A stretch of 64,000 bases of DNA, from the NCBI GenBank assembly GCA_900755685.1, contig CAAEHI010000011.1, positions 1-64,000 of the forward strand, written 5' to 3'. Positions 8,437 through 16,629 of this stretch are shown piece after piece; the first letter of the stretch is position 1, and the number at the start of each line of letters is the position of its first letter. The position numbers and the translations under genes are program-made. This DNA comes from an uncultured Collinsella sp. (GTDB taxonomy: Bacteria; Actinomycetota; Coriobacteriia; Coriobacteriales; Coriobacteriaceae). The notes below the pieces were generated by a model. It saw only the letters and a program-made list of their open reading frames with translations. It had not been told where the DNA came from and searched no databases.

Positions 8437-9839
8437 TGGGGGAGACGCGTCGACTTATTAAGAACACTGGCATTATTGCGGTGGGAGGAATGGCAACCAA
8501 GCTTGTCTCGTTTCTTCTGCTGCCGCTCTATACCTCAGTTCTTTCCACTGGCGACTATGGTACCGTCGACTACATCAACACTATCGCCCTGTTCTGCGTT
8601 CCTGCTGTCTCCCTACTTATGGATGAAGCGCTGTTTCGGTTCCTCATCGACTGTCGCACCGATGGTGATCGGTCTAAGGCCGTGACCGCGTCTTGCGCTG
8701 TTCTTCTTGCTGGCTGCGCGTGCTTTGCGGTCTTGGCGATTCTGGTCTGGTTGCTATTTAGGCCAGAAAATCTTGGCTGGGTCGTGGGCCTTGTTGTCGC
8801 TGGCGCGCTTCTGCAGATGGCTTCTGCGGTCCTACGTGGTTTCGGGGATACCGTGGGTTACTCCGTCATGAATTTCGCTGCGAGCGCTCTTACCATCGTG
8901 CTAAACGTTCTGTTTATCGCTGTTCTGCGTTGGGGCGTTGTGGGCATGCTTTCCGCCACGGTTATTGCGCAGGGCGGTGTTGCCCTCGTGTTCATGGTCA
9001 TGCGGAAGCTCTGGCGCTATATCGATCCGTCGGCTTTCTCCATTTCCTATGCTCGAGACCTCCTGCGGTATTCCTTTCCGCTCATTCCCAACAAGGTTTC
9101 CTGGACTATTAACAACCTGCTAGACAGGCTGATTATCATGAATACGCTCGGTGCTTCTGCCGCCGGCGTGTACGCCGTCTCTTACAAGTTCCCCGGTGTC
9201 ATGGACCAGGTGTACGGCTTCTTCTATCAATCTTGGAAGGAGAGCTCGGCGCGTGCCCTCAACTCCGATGAGGACGAGTCGACTTTCTATAACTCTGTGT
9301 ATCGTGCGCTAAGGCGTTTCATGATGAGCGTCGTTCTGCTTATGTCTGCGCTTATGCCCCTCGTGTACGGCATCCTGATTAAGGGTTCATTCGGTGAGGG
9401 CCTGCTTTATGTGCCGATATTGCTCCTGGCGACGTACTTCAGCAACATCTCCGGCTTTTACGGTGGCATCTTTACCGCACATAAGGAAACCGGAATTATG
9501 GGTACTACCACTGCGGTGTCTGCAGCCCTTTGCGCCGTTCTGTGTGTTGTGTTGATTCCGCACTTCGGTCTTTATGGTGCATCTGTTGCAACGCTCTTGG
9601 CGATGATCGTGGTTAATGAGTACCGCAGAATTAAGGTCGCTAAGTTTACGAAGCTTGTCGAAGACCGAGTTGAGCAGGTTTGGACTTTAGTTTCAATTGC
9701 CGGCGTGTTCGTTTTTTATTATCTGTCCGCCTACGGTGCGGGCATCTGGAGCGCTATCGCCTGCCTGGCAATTGCGCTGGTTTTTTCCGTTTACATGAAT
9801 GCCGATATCCTGCGTAAGATTGTTTCGGCTCGTAAATAG
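8436..9839 (+). CDS. Wzx-type lipid-linked oligosaccharide flippase
   Basis: A 467-residue MATE/PST-superfamily membrane protein with about twelve to fourteen hydrophobic helices. It would flip the finished undecaprenyl-linked unit to the outside for polymerisation. The N-terminus (RRLIKNTGIIAVGGMATKLVSFLLLPLYT) is characteristic of Wzx flippases. Its base composition is closer to the genome core than the glycosyltransferases before it. ATG overlaps the previous stop (TAATG). Confidence 0.85.
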   Translation: MGETRRLIKNTGIIAVGGMATKLVSFLLLPLYTSVLSTGDYGTVDYINTIALFCVPAVSLLMDEALFRFLIDCRTDGDRSKAVTASCAVLLAGCACFAVLAILVWLLFRPENLGWVVGLVVAGALLQMASAVLRGFGDTVGYSVMNFAASALTIVLNVLFIAVLRWGVVGMLSATVIAQGGVALVFMVMRKLWRYIDPSAFSISYARDLLRYSFPLIPNKVSWTINNLLDRLIIMNTLGASAAGVYAVSYKFPGVMDQVYGFFYQSWKESSARALNSDEDESTFYNSVYRALRRFMMSVVLLMSALMPLVYGILIKGSFGEGLLYVPILLLATYFSNISGFYGGIFTAHKETGIMGTTTAVSAALCAVLCVVLIPHFGLYGASVATLLAMIVVNEYRRIKVAKFTKLVEDRVEQVWTLVSIAGVFVFYYLSAYGAGIWSAIACLAIALVFSVYMNADILRKIVSARK

Positions 9840-9851
9840 GGGGATAACTGC

Positions 9852-11090
9852 ATGTCTACCGTGAAAAGGGGCGAAGTTCCCACGCTGTTTGAGTCGCCAT
9901 CGCATTGCTGCGGATGCGGGGCGTGTGCCGCTTGTTGCCCAAAAAGCGCCATCTCCATGTCTGAGGGTAAGGATGGGTTTGTTCTTCCCGTAATTGATAG
10001 CGATCTCTGTATCGGCTGCGGCGCGTGCACGAGGGCGTGCGGCCTCAACCGGGGGATAGGCTCTAATTCCGCTGGACCGTTCTTTGCCGCTGCCGGTAGG
10101 GACGATGTCTCGGAGTCCGCTTCCGGCGGAGTTTTCGGCGCCGTTGCGCGTGAGCATATTTCTTCTGGCGGGGTCGCATACGGTGCTGCCTATGAGCGCG
10201 AGGGGAATACTCTTCGAGTGTTGCATCGTCGTGCTGTGAGTGTTGATGAGCTTCGCCCGCTTCTCAACTCAAAATATGTCCAGAGCGACGCCGGAGCTTG
10301 CTTTGCCGACGTGAAGGCGGACCTTCGTGATGGAAGGCGGGTCTTGTTCTGCGGAACGCCTTGCCAGGTCGCCGGCCTTAGGGGTTTCCTCGGGCACGAT
10401 TATGAGGGCCTTACAACTATTGACCTGGTCTGTCACGGTGTCCCTTCCGGCCGCATGTTCGCTGACTGCGTTGAGGACTATGGCAAACAGCTTGGGTCTC
10501 CCGTGGTTGATTTCCGGTTTAGGTGCAAGCGTGAGGGGTGGGGTCACTCCCTTCTTCTTCTTCTTCTTGAGGACGGAAGAGAGGTGACCATTCCTGCGGC
10601 GAAATCCCCCTACTACGACATGTTCTTGAACCTTAAGACGCTTCGCGATAGTTGCTATAGGTGTCCCTATGCGGGCCGATTCCGTGCTGGCGATCTTACC
10701 ATCGGTGACTTTTGGGGTGTTGATGTCAACAGACCTGACGTTCTGGAAGATGCCGAGAAGTTTAATCAAATGAAGGGCGTTTCATGTCTGCTCGTGAATA
10801 ATAATCACGGCAAAGAGTTTGTTGAATCTAGTGGCGCTTTGGACTTATATCCTGTTCAATTTGAGGATATCGCCAAAGGAAATGATCAGCTTCATCACCC
10901 GAGCGTCCTTCCTAAGGACAGGCATTTTTATATTGACGCTTTTGCCGAAGGTGGTTGGCGTGCCGTGGAGCGGACGTATAAAAAGCGAGATCGCGGAATT
11001 GTTTTTTATACAAAAACGCTTGTAAAAAGGTATCTCCTCAAACCATTTCGGAAAATTATTAAAACTTTTTTGAAAGGTCTTGCAGACTAG
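9852..11090 (+). CDS. FrhB-like F420H2-dehydrogenase beta family iron-sulfur protein
   Basis: A 412-residue protein. The N-terminus carries two 4Fe-4S ferredoxin motifs (CCGCGACAACCPK and CIGCGACTRACG), followed by the coenzyme F420 hydrogenase/dehydrogenase beta-subunit domain (SGGVFGAVAREH, FCGTPCQVAGLRGFL, DLVCHGVPS, ISDFWG-like TIGDFWGVD). Such proteins recur in polysaccharide loci, often beside pyruvyltransferases, where a redox role on a sugar is suspected but unproven. Last gene of the EPS operon. Its TAG stop overlaps the TAG stop of the convergent gene in a shared CTAG. An in-frame (CTT)6 run encodes six leucines. Confidence 0.8.
   Translation: MSTVKRGEVPTLFESPSHCCGCGACAACCPKSAISMSEGKDGFVLPVIDSDLCIGCGACTRACGLNRGIGSNSAGPFFAAAGRDDVSESASGGVFGAVAREHISSGGVAYGAAYEREGNTLRVLHRRAVSVDELRPLLNSKYVQSDAGACFADVKADLRDGRRVLFCGTPCQVAGLRGFLGHDYEGLTTIDLVCHGVPSGRMFADCVEDYGKQLGSPVVDFRFRCKREGWGHSLLLLLLEDGREVTIPAAKSPYYDMFLNLKTLRDSCYRCPYAGRFRAGDLTIGDFWGVDVNRPDVLEDAEKFNQMKGVSCLLVNNNHGKEFVESSGALDLYPVQFEDIAKGNDQLHHPSVLPKDRHFYIDAFAEGGWRAVERTYKKRDRGIVFYTKTLVKRYLLKPFRKIIKTFLKGLAD
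10551..10568 (+). repeat. (CTT)6 trinucleotide repeat within the FrhB-like gene
   Basis: Six perfect CTT units encode a leucine run in the FrhB-like protein. Changes in repeat number would keep the frame and alter only leucine number. Confidence 0.8.
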
Positions 11091-12958
11091 GTAAGGATCC
11101 ACGCCTGGGCGGGCCCCGCGTTGGGCTCGTAGAGCCATACCGTGTTGCCCTCCGAGGTCCGCTGCCCCCGGTCGTCCAGCGCCAGCCCGGAGGCGGACGT
11201 GAATGAGTAGCGGCCTCCGCCCAGTGCCGAGACGCGCCACAGCTGCGAGGCGGAGCCGTCCGCCTCGGCCAGCACCGCCCGGTTGCCCGACTCGGTAAGC
11301 ATCAGGCCGCCCGAGGAGACCCTGTAGAGGCCCGTCGCCCCGTCGCGCTCGAGGGAGAGGGCGCCAGCGCCCGAGGACAGCGAGCAGCCCGACGCGGAGG
11401 CCGCCACGGCCATCCGGGCGTCGAGGGAGGCCGCGACGCGGTAGGGGCCGTCCTCGATGACCTTCTCTAATGCTGCGTTTTTGTATTTAGCTTTCAGGTC
11501 GTACCTAGTGCTCCATTTGCTGTTCGATTCCTTGATGACGTTTGATGCCGCAGTAAGCTCAACCTTGGAGCCACCAGCCTTCCACTCCCTCAGATTCATC
11601 GCATAAGCAACAATCCCGTTCTGAATCCCCGAGATGCTCGGCGGGAAGGACTGGTTGTCGGCATCGATAGAAAAGCTCTCTTTCTTGGCATCCAAGTGCT
11701 GCTGAATGCGGTCGGCATACTTCTCTGCCCATTCATCGGCCTTGCCGTTTCGCACAAAGTAATTGTTGGAAAAGTCGGTCGAGCGGTAGGCGTAGTCGTC
11801 CTTTTGGTAGTTGGCCGTGTGGTCGGAGTGGGCGATCGCCATGAGCTCGTCGGTCAGGCCAAAGTACAGATGGCGCTGGTCCAAGTCTCCGTACCAGTTG
11901 TCGCTGGTGTCGTCCCAGGTTAGGTCCATCTGGCACCATTTGCCGTCGATCTTCACGGCGTTCCAGGTGTGGCCGTTGCCGGTGATGCGGCCGTTGGCGA
12001 TGCCCGCCGCGTCAAGGAGCTTGGAGTAGATGCGCTGGTAGCTCTCGCAGGTGCCCTGGTGGCGCGTGAGGCCGCTTTCGGCCGAGCACCAGTTGAGGCC
12101 GTGGTCGTATTCCAGCTGGTCGAGCGTCCAGTCGTGGAGCCACAGCGCCATGTCGTATTCCGAGCCGTTTGTCTGTTGCCTGCACTGGGCCACGGCGTCG
12201 TTGACGATCTGCGTGACGCCTGGGCGGGCGGCGTCGTTTACGGTAACCTCCGCCGTGGCGCGCAGGTAGTAGATCCCCTTGTCGTTTTGGGGGTCGTTTC
12301 TGTTGTTGTCCATAAAGTAGAAGTAGATGCGGTACGTGCCCGATGCCGTGAAGTCAAAGGTAAAGTCGTGGCCCGCGGTGCCCAGGCTGTGGTAGCTGGC
12401 CCATGTTGCGCGCGACGGGTCGCAGACGCTTTCCTTGCTGCCGCCGTCCCAGTAGGTGGGCACGTCCATGCGCGCTTTGGCCTGGGACGAGCCGTTGGTC
12501 TGGGTTACGTGGAAGGTCGTCGCGGTGCCCGCGGGGGCGTCGTTCCACGAGACGGTGAAGGTGACGCCGTTTTGGCTTGCGGTGGCGGAGCGGGCGTAGC
12601 CGGTTTCCGCTGCGGTGGAGATTGCGGCGGGCGCGGGGCTGGTTTGGGTTCGGAGGGATGGGGTGGGGGCTGTGGTGGCCGTGTTGGTTGCGGCGGCGGT
12701 GGCGTCAGCGCTTTCCGCGTTGACGGCGCTGGTGCCGGTGGATGTTGCGGTGCTGTCCTCTACGATATCTGCTGTCGCGTTTGTGTTGGTGCCGTCTTCA
12801 GCCTTGCCTGTGTCGCTACTCGTGGCGTCGGCTTGCGTCTGCTGCTCGGTTGTCGCTCGAGGCTGAATGACTTTCGCAATGGCTGCCATGGGCATCGTCG
12901 CGCTGACCATAGACGTGCACGCGATCGCGCAGAACAGGTAGTAAAGGGGTCGTTTCAT
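11087..12958 (-). CDS. Secreted transglutaminase-like protein with C-terminal ricin-type lectin domain
   Basis: This 623-residue exported protein starts at ATG 12958 (GAGAGG upstream) with a signal peptide (KRPLYYLFCAIACTSMVSA). A Ser/Thr/Ala-rich linker follows to about residue 130, then a beta-rich domain. A transglutaminase-like peptidase core has candidate triad Cys304 (GTCESYQRIY), His330 (GHTWNAV) and Asp345 (QMDLTWDD). The last ~120 residues look like a ricin-type beta-trefoil carbohydrate-binding unit (repeated LxxxGxxLxxS and QxW-like QLWRV, QAWIL). No LPXTG anchor is visible. DNA for the lectin unit (11090-11455) is markedly GC-richer than the preceding stretch, hinting at domain exchange. 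It may bind or crosslink surface or host glycoproteins. Confidence 0.75.
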   Translation of the reverse strand: MKRPLYYLFCAIACTSMVSATMPMAAIAKVIQPRATTEQQTQADATSSDTGKAEDGTNTNATADIVEDSTATSTGTSAVNAESADATAAATNTATTAPTPSLRTQTSPAPAAISTAAETGYARSATASQNGVTFTVSWNDAPAGTATTFHVTQTNGSSQAKARMDVPTYWDGGSKESVCDPSRATWASYHSLGTAGHDFTFDFTASGTYRIYFYFMDNNRNDPQNDKGIYYLRATAEVTVNDAARPGVTQIVNDAVAQCRQQTNGSEYDMALWLHDWTLDQLEYDHGLNWCSAESGLTRHQGTCESYQRIYSKLLDAAGIANGRITGNGHTWNAVKIDGKWCQMDLTWDDTSDNWYGDLDQRHLYFGLTDELMAIAHSDHTANYQKDDYAYRSTDFSNNYFVRNGKADEWAEKYADRIQQHLDAKKESFSIDADNQSFPPSISGIQNGIVAYAMNLREWKAGGSKVELTAASNVIKESNSKWSTRYDLKAKYKNAALEKVIEDGPYRVAASLDARMAVAASASGCSLSSGAGALSLERDGATGLYRVSSGGLMLTESGNRAVLAEADGSASQLWRVSALGGGRYSFTSASGLALDDRGQRTSEGNTVWLYEPNAGPAQAWILT

Positions 12959-13176
12959 AGCGGAGCCTCTCGGTGAGCAGCCAATAGGGTCCGAAGGCAG
13001 CTCCAGGCCAGCACTCCGCACATATTTTGTTGGGGCTAATTTTACGGGAATACCTGTCAGCATCAGCGATCTTTCTGGGGAAGGTTGGGGAGGGGTGGAC
13101 TGGTGGGCTGGCGCCATAGGAGACGGCGCCAGCAATTAATGCGGTTAGTCGGCGACCGAGAAGAAGGAGGTGATAC

Positions 13177-13608
13177 ATGGTGATAAAGATAAGGGTGAAG
13201 CTGGTCCCTCGGCTTCGCGAAGCGGGGATGTCCCAAAACGAGATCGCGAGGCTCCAGGGGATGTCCAGACACAGCGTCGGCGACGTTGTCGCGGGCGCCA
13301 GGGTGCTCGGAATCGAGGGGGCGGGCGCCGAGCTAAAGCTCGTGCAGAAGCTGGGCGCCTTGACCGTGCTGGTGCTGGACGAGTGACTGCTGGATGAGCC
13401 CGATGCGGGGTTCTACAGCATGATACCGGAGCTATGGAGGTACGGTACGGCATCGGCTCCACGATCTTCTGCACGCACTACCGCAAGAAGGACTGGCTCG
13501 CCAGGCTCGGCGCTGACGTGCGCGCCGACGCCATCATGGACAGGATAGTCCACGATACCGTATGGGTCGCAAGGGCGACTTCAACATGAGGGAAAAGCTA
13601 GGAGGAAG
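13177..13608 (+). mobile_element. IS21-family relic: IstA N-terminus fused to IstB C-terminus, broken
   Basis: After a strong ribosome site (AAGGAGGTGATAC), ATG 13177 opens a 69-codon frame. Its first ~40 residues look like the helix-turn-helix start of an IstA transposase (VPRLREAGMSQNEIARLQGMSRHSV). It then passes into IstB-like sequence (KLVQKLGALTVLVLDE). TGA at 13384-13386 replaces the usual Trp of LDEW, and homology continues with LLDEPDAGFYSM. In another frame (ATG 13434-13589) come STIFCTHYRKKDW and ADAIMDRIVHDTVWV, then in a third NMREKLG. Two frameshifts, one stop and a large internal deletion make it inactive. Terminal repeats could not be defined. Confidence 0.75.
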
Positions 13609-13916
13609 GACTGCCTCGTAGGCCGACTTACCGGGGGCGGTGCCGGTCGGCAATATAAGCGGCGCTGATTCGCAATAATCACTGGTGCTCAGAGGAGCAA
13701 ATACTCACCCTTAGAAGCTCCCCCTCTATCCCTCCCTTCTGCCTTCTTCATGAACTCCGGGATGTTGGCATGGATGATGCCGATAAAACTTCCGGGCATC
13801 CGTCATTCAGCAACTGTCTCTTCTGAAAACTAAGGTCAGATGTTGTAGTGACCAAGATTGAAAAATGCCTCGGGCGCTTTAACGTGCTCGATTTTGGCGA
13901 GGAATCCACCACGAGT
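13609..13916. other. Intergenic stretch after the IS relic
   Basis: No convincing gene. A 36-codon minus-strand frame at 13689-13799 (begins MPGSFIGIIHANIPEF) lacks a good ribosome site and is not recognised. The first ~70 bases are probably the 3' end of the IS element. Confidence 0.4.
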
Positions 13917-16457
13917 CTACCCTTGTTCCTTAGCTATGAATGTTTCAACTCTGGTACCTAGAATCTGCTCGGGGCGAAGGTTGTGCTGGTTGATTAGCGT
14001 CTCACATTGCGCCAATCGACTTCTCTCATTAAGCGTTCCGCAGCTTAGAATCGCAATCAATTGACCGATTGATTTTACAAGCTCGTTAAGCTTATTAAGT
14101 GTAAGCACTAATGCTGATTCTGCACTTGCATTCTTGTATGCCAAATTATTTGGATGAACAGATATTGCAAAGCATTCCATTTTTGGATATCGAGCCCGTA
14201 ACCACTCTTTTGCGACCTGAAGCTGTCCATGCTCTTGTTTCGTGAGCGGATTATCCGGAAGTTTTTCGTTTTTTGCTTCAAAGGCAAAAGCAATATGCGC
14301 TTCTTCAAAAACCCAGACAACATCGGGCCCGTCACCGTTATTGTCGTAACGTTTCGAGCTGGCACCGAGGTATTTCCCCAGCAACTCAAGTTTTGATTCG
14401 AATTCTTTTGAATGGCATTGCTCCGATAAGGATTTCAGGTCTGTGTCGAATTTCGTCGACACATCGCTACTCTTTCGGGTTTGGTACGAAATAAATTCAG
14501 CAATCTTTTTTGCTTGCAAGCTAGCGTCAGAGTCTGAGCTGGAGAATATGGGCTTAGCTAGTGAACGGTTGAGCCCGTTTGCGCGAGTTTGTAGCTTTCT
14601 GGAAGTCTCTACATCGTCATCCGAATAGGCGATTTGAGCTGCCAGGCGGAGAACAAGCCCCTTTACTGAATTGTCTATATTTTCACCATTTGCAAATTGT
14701 TTTAGGAGTTCGACAGCTCGTCCACTCATACCTTTGCGCCATTCGTTTAGCGCTTTTCTTTCACATAGAGCAAAATTTTCGAGCATGCTGTCATCAATAG
14801 AATCAAAATCGTTGACCTTGTCTGCTACATAGGCGGACAAATAGGATGCAAAATTGGGGTCGTCATTGACTCCCTGGTCGACGACCTCCTTGAAGTCATT
14901 TACTGAACATATTTCATTCATGATGCCTTGACCGCATTCGATTTGGGCCCTTGTTGTTGGGGTCAAAAATACAGCATGGCGGTTGTCTTTAATCCACTCG
15001 CATAGATCGGATCCTGTTAATGCGACGACGCAGTAGTCACCTGAGCCCCTCGTGCCTCTACCTATTGCCTGTTCAATGTTTTGAGCAATTGAGCGGGCAT
15101 AGACTTTGCTATGAGCTAGGATTTTCGACATCAGTTTATGATGATCAGACATCCCTTTGGGGATGCCCGAAACGACAAGTAGGCGGCATGCATCGCCCGG
15201 CAGATCGATGCCGTTATATCGATTTGCAAATACAATTGGCACGTCAAGCTTGTTTTCCCTTAGATCGCTTACCGCCTGAGCAACATCGCTTCCTTTTACA
15301 CTTACGATTCCCAATTGCTCCCATTGCTTCGCGCCTGCAAAACTCGGTTCGAGGACCACAACACCTTTTTTGTCTTTAGCGAGAGCGATCATTTTTTCGA
15401 CGAGCGCGACTCGTAGCTGCTCCTTTGTCCCAACTTCTAGAATCATCCTGCGCCCTACTCCGGCAAGGGTTTTGGGAGAAATAATATTAATCTCATCTTT
15501 CTTGCACCCGAAAGATCTCACGATCGCACTCTCATCAGCGAATGTCGCAGACATGTACACCCTTCTAGGCGATTCTTCGAATGTCGGAAACTTCTCTACA
15601 AGGGGAAAAATTGGGGTAATTGAGAATCTGACGCGACTCAGCGTTGCAAGACAGTACTTGAGATCGTCTTTGATGAGGTCCCAGCCGAAGTTTATAGAGT
15701 TTCCCGTAGGCGTGTCTTCTTCATTTGACGCTGCGAAATCAGAGATGATTCGGGCGACCTTCTGTCGATGCTTATCCCACGCCCAGAATGGGACTTCTAG
15801 CACCTCTTCGCCAGCCGTGCGAGTCCCAGAAACGAAATCGTCGAAAGTTGACACCCTATCGATATCATCAAAGCTTGAACGAAAGAGCGTCGTAACTTCT
15901 TGATATAAGCTAGGCGAATCCGATGCATTTATCTCCACCGTGAAAGCGCTTCGAACCGAGTCAAAAGATGAGTGCGCATCATCTATGACGATTACTGAAA
16001 CTTCCTCCGTTTCGGGTTCTCCCTCCAAGCCAAAGGAAGACTTGCCGTTAAAGAGGGCTTGATAATGGGCAACGAGAATCGTTGAGCCATTTCTGAAATC
16101 TGCAGTAAGAGATTTTCTTCCATTATATTCGGAAGCAGGTATTCCAAGTGTCCTCGCTTGTTCGCACACTTGATGAACAAGCTGTTTGTTGTCAACAAGA
16201 TACAATGCCCCACGTTTTAGCTCTCGTGCACTGGAGAGGGCAATCAGCAGTCCTATAAGGGTTTTGCCACCTCCCGTGTTTAGCTTGATAACAGTGTCTT
16301 TCTTATTTCTGTTACTAAACCATGCATCAAGTACTTCGGCCTGGCTGCTATGTAAATCATCAAAGGATTGGGGTTTCGGCAACCTGTCGAAAATCTCATC
16401 AGGCTTGATTCGCAGCGTAGGGTTCTGCGATGCTGCCATCTTTTTAAAATCAACCAT
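13917..16457 (-). CDS. DEAD/DEAH-box helicase fused to PD-(D/E)XK-like nuclease domain
   Basis: This 846-residue superfamily-2 helicase has Walker A NTGGGKT (60-66), a DEAH variant DDAH (159-162), motif III SAT (303-305) and motif VI QAIGRGTRG (463-471). It lacks a signal or membrane segment. The C-terminal third contains GPDVVW...FEAKNEK, with spacing (Asp712, Glu727, Lys729) like a PD-(D/E)XK nuclease active site, followed by a conserved-looking HGQLQVAKEWLRARYP. A helicase-nuclease of this type would be expected to act on invading DNA. It is transcribed in the same direction as ietAS, 172 bases downstream. The nuclease call is my inference from motif spacing. Confidence 0.7.
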   Translation of the reverse strand: MVDFKKMAASQNPTLRIKPDEIFDRLPKPQSFDDLHSSQAEVLDAWFSNRNKKDTVIKLNTGGGKTLIGLLIALSSARELKRGALYLVDNKQLVHQVCEQARTLGIPASEYNGRKSLTADFRNGSTILVAHYQALFNGKSSFGLEGEPETEEVSVIVIDDAHSSFDSVRSAFTVEINASDSPSLYQEVTTLFRSSFDDIDRVSTFDDFVSGTRTAGEEVLEVPFWAWDKHRQKVARIISDFAASNEEDTPTGNSINFGWDLIKDDLKYCLATLSRVRFSITPIFPLVEKFPTFEESPRRVYMSATFADESAIVRSFGCKKDEINIISPKTLAGVGRRMILEVGTKEQLRVALVEKMIALAKDKKGVVVLEPSFAGAKQWEQLGIVSVKGSDVAQAVSDLRENKLDVPIVFANRYNGIDLPGDACRLLVVSGIPKGMSDHHKLMSKILAHSKVYARSIAQNIEQAIGRGTRGSGDYCVVALTGSDLCEWIKDNRHAVFLTPTTRAQIECGQGIMNEICSVNDFKEVVDQGVNDDPNFASYLSAYVADKVNDFDSIDDSMLENFALCERKALNEWRKGMSGRAVELLKQFANGENIDNSVKGLVLRLAAQIAYSDDDVETSRKLQTRANGLNRSLAKPIFSSSDSDASLQAKKIAEFISYQTRKSSDVSTKFDTDLKSLSEQCHSKEFESKLELLGKYLGASSKRYDNNGDGPDVVWVFEEAHIAFAFEAKNEKLPDNPLTKQEHGQLQVAKEWLRARYPKMECFAISVHPNNLAYKNASAESALVLTLNKLNELVKSIGQLIAILSCGTLNERSRLAQCETLINQHNLRPEQILGTRVETFIAKEQG

Positions 16458-16565
16458 CTAATAGTCCTTAGCTATGCTGTTCGACGTTGCAAATCAGATG
16501 TTACCTGCTTTTACCATTGCCGTCCTCTTAGGACGCCGCACGTTACCAATGGTAAGGATGCTCGT

Positions 16566-16602
16566 AAGAGGGCACTGGGGCGACAACCCCCGATGCCCTC
16601 TT
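16566..16602 (-). terminator. Hairpin between ietS and the helicase gene
   Basis: A strong stem pairs AAGAGGGCA with TGCCCTCTT and closes GGGG/CCCC inside. It lies just downstream of ietS and upstream of the helicase gene. No clear U-run follows on the minus strand, so termination may be partial. Confidence 0.45.
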
Positions 16603-16629
16603 GATGCATAGTGTTGCTGTAGTCAGTGG

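Noticed and set aside
11969..12976. 335-codon plus-strand ORF opposite the transglutaminase gene
   Set aside because: Composition-driven frame rich in Val/Gly/Arg; the minus strand has a signal peptide and catalytic motifs.
13177..13386. Functional IS21 transposase gene
   Set aside because: Only the N-terminal HTH part of IstA remains, joined to IstB remnants with frameshifts and a stop; it lacks the DDE catalytic domain.
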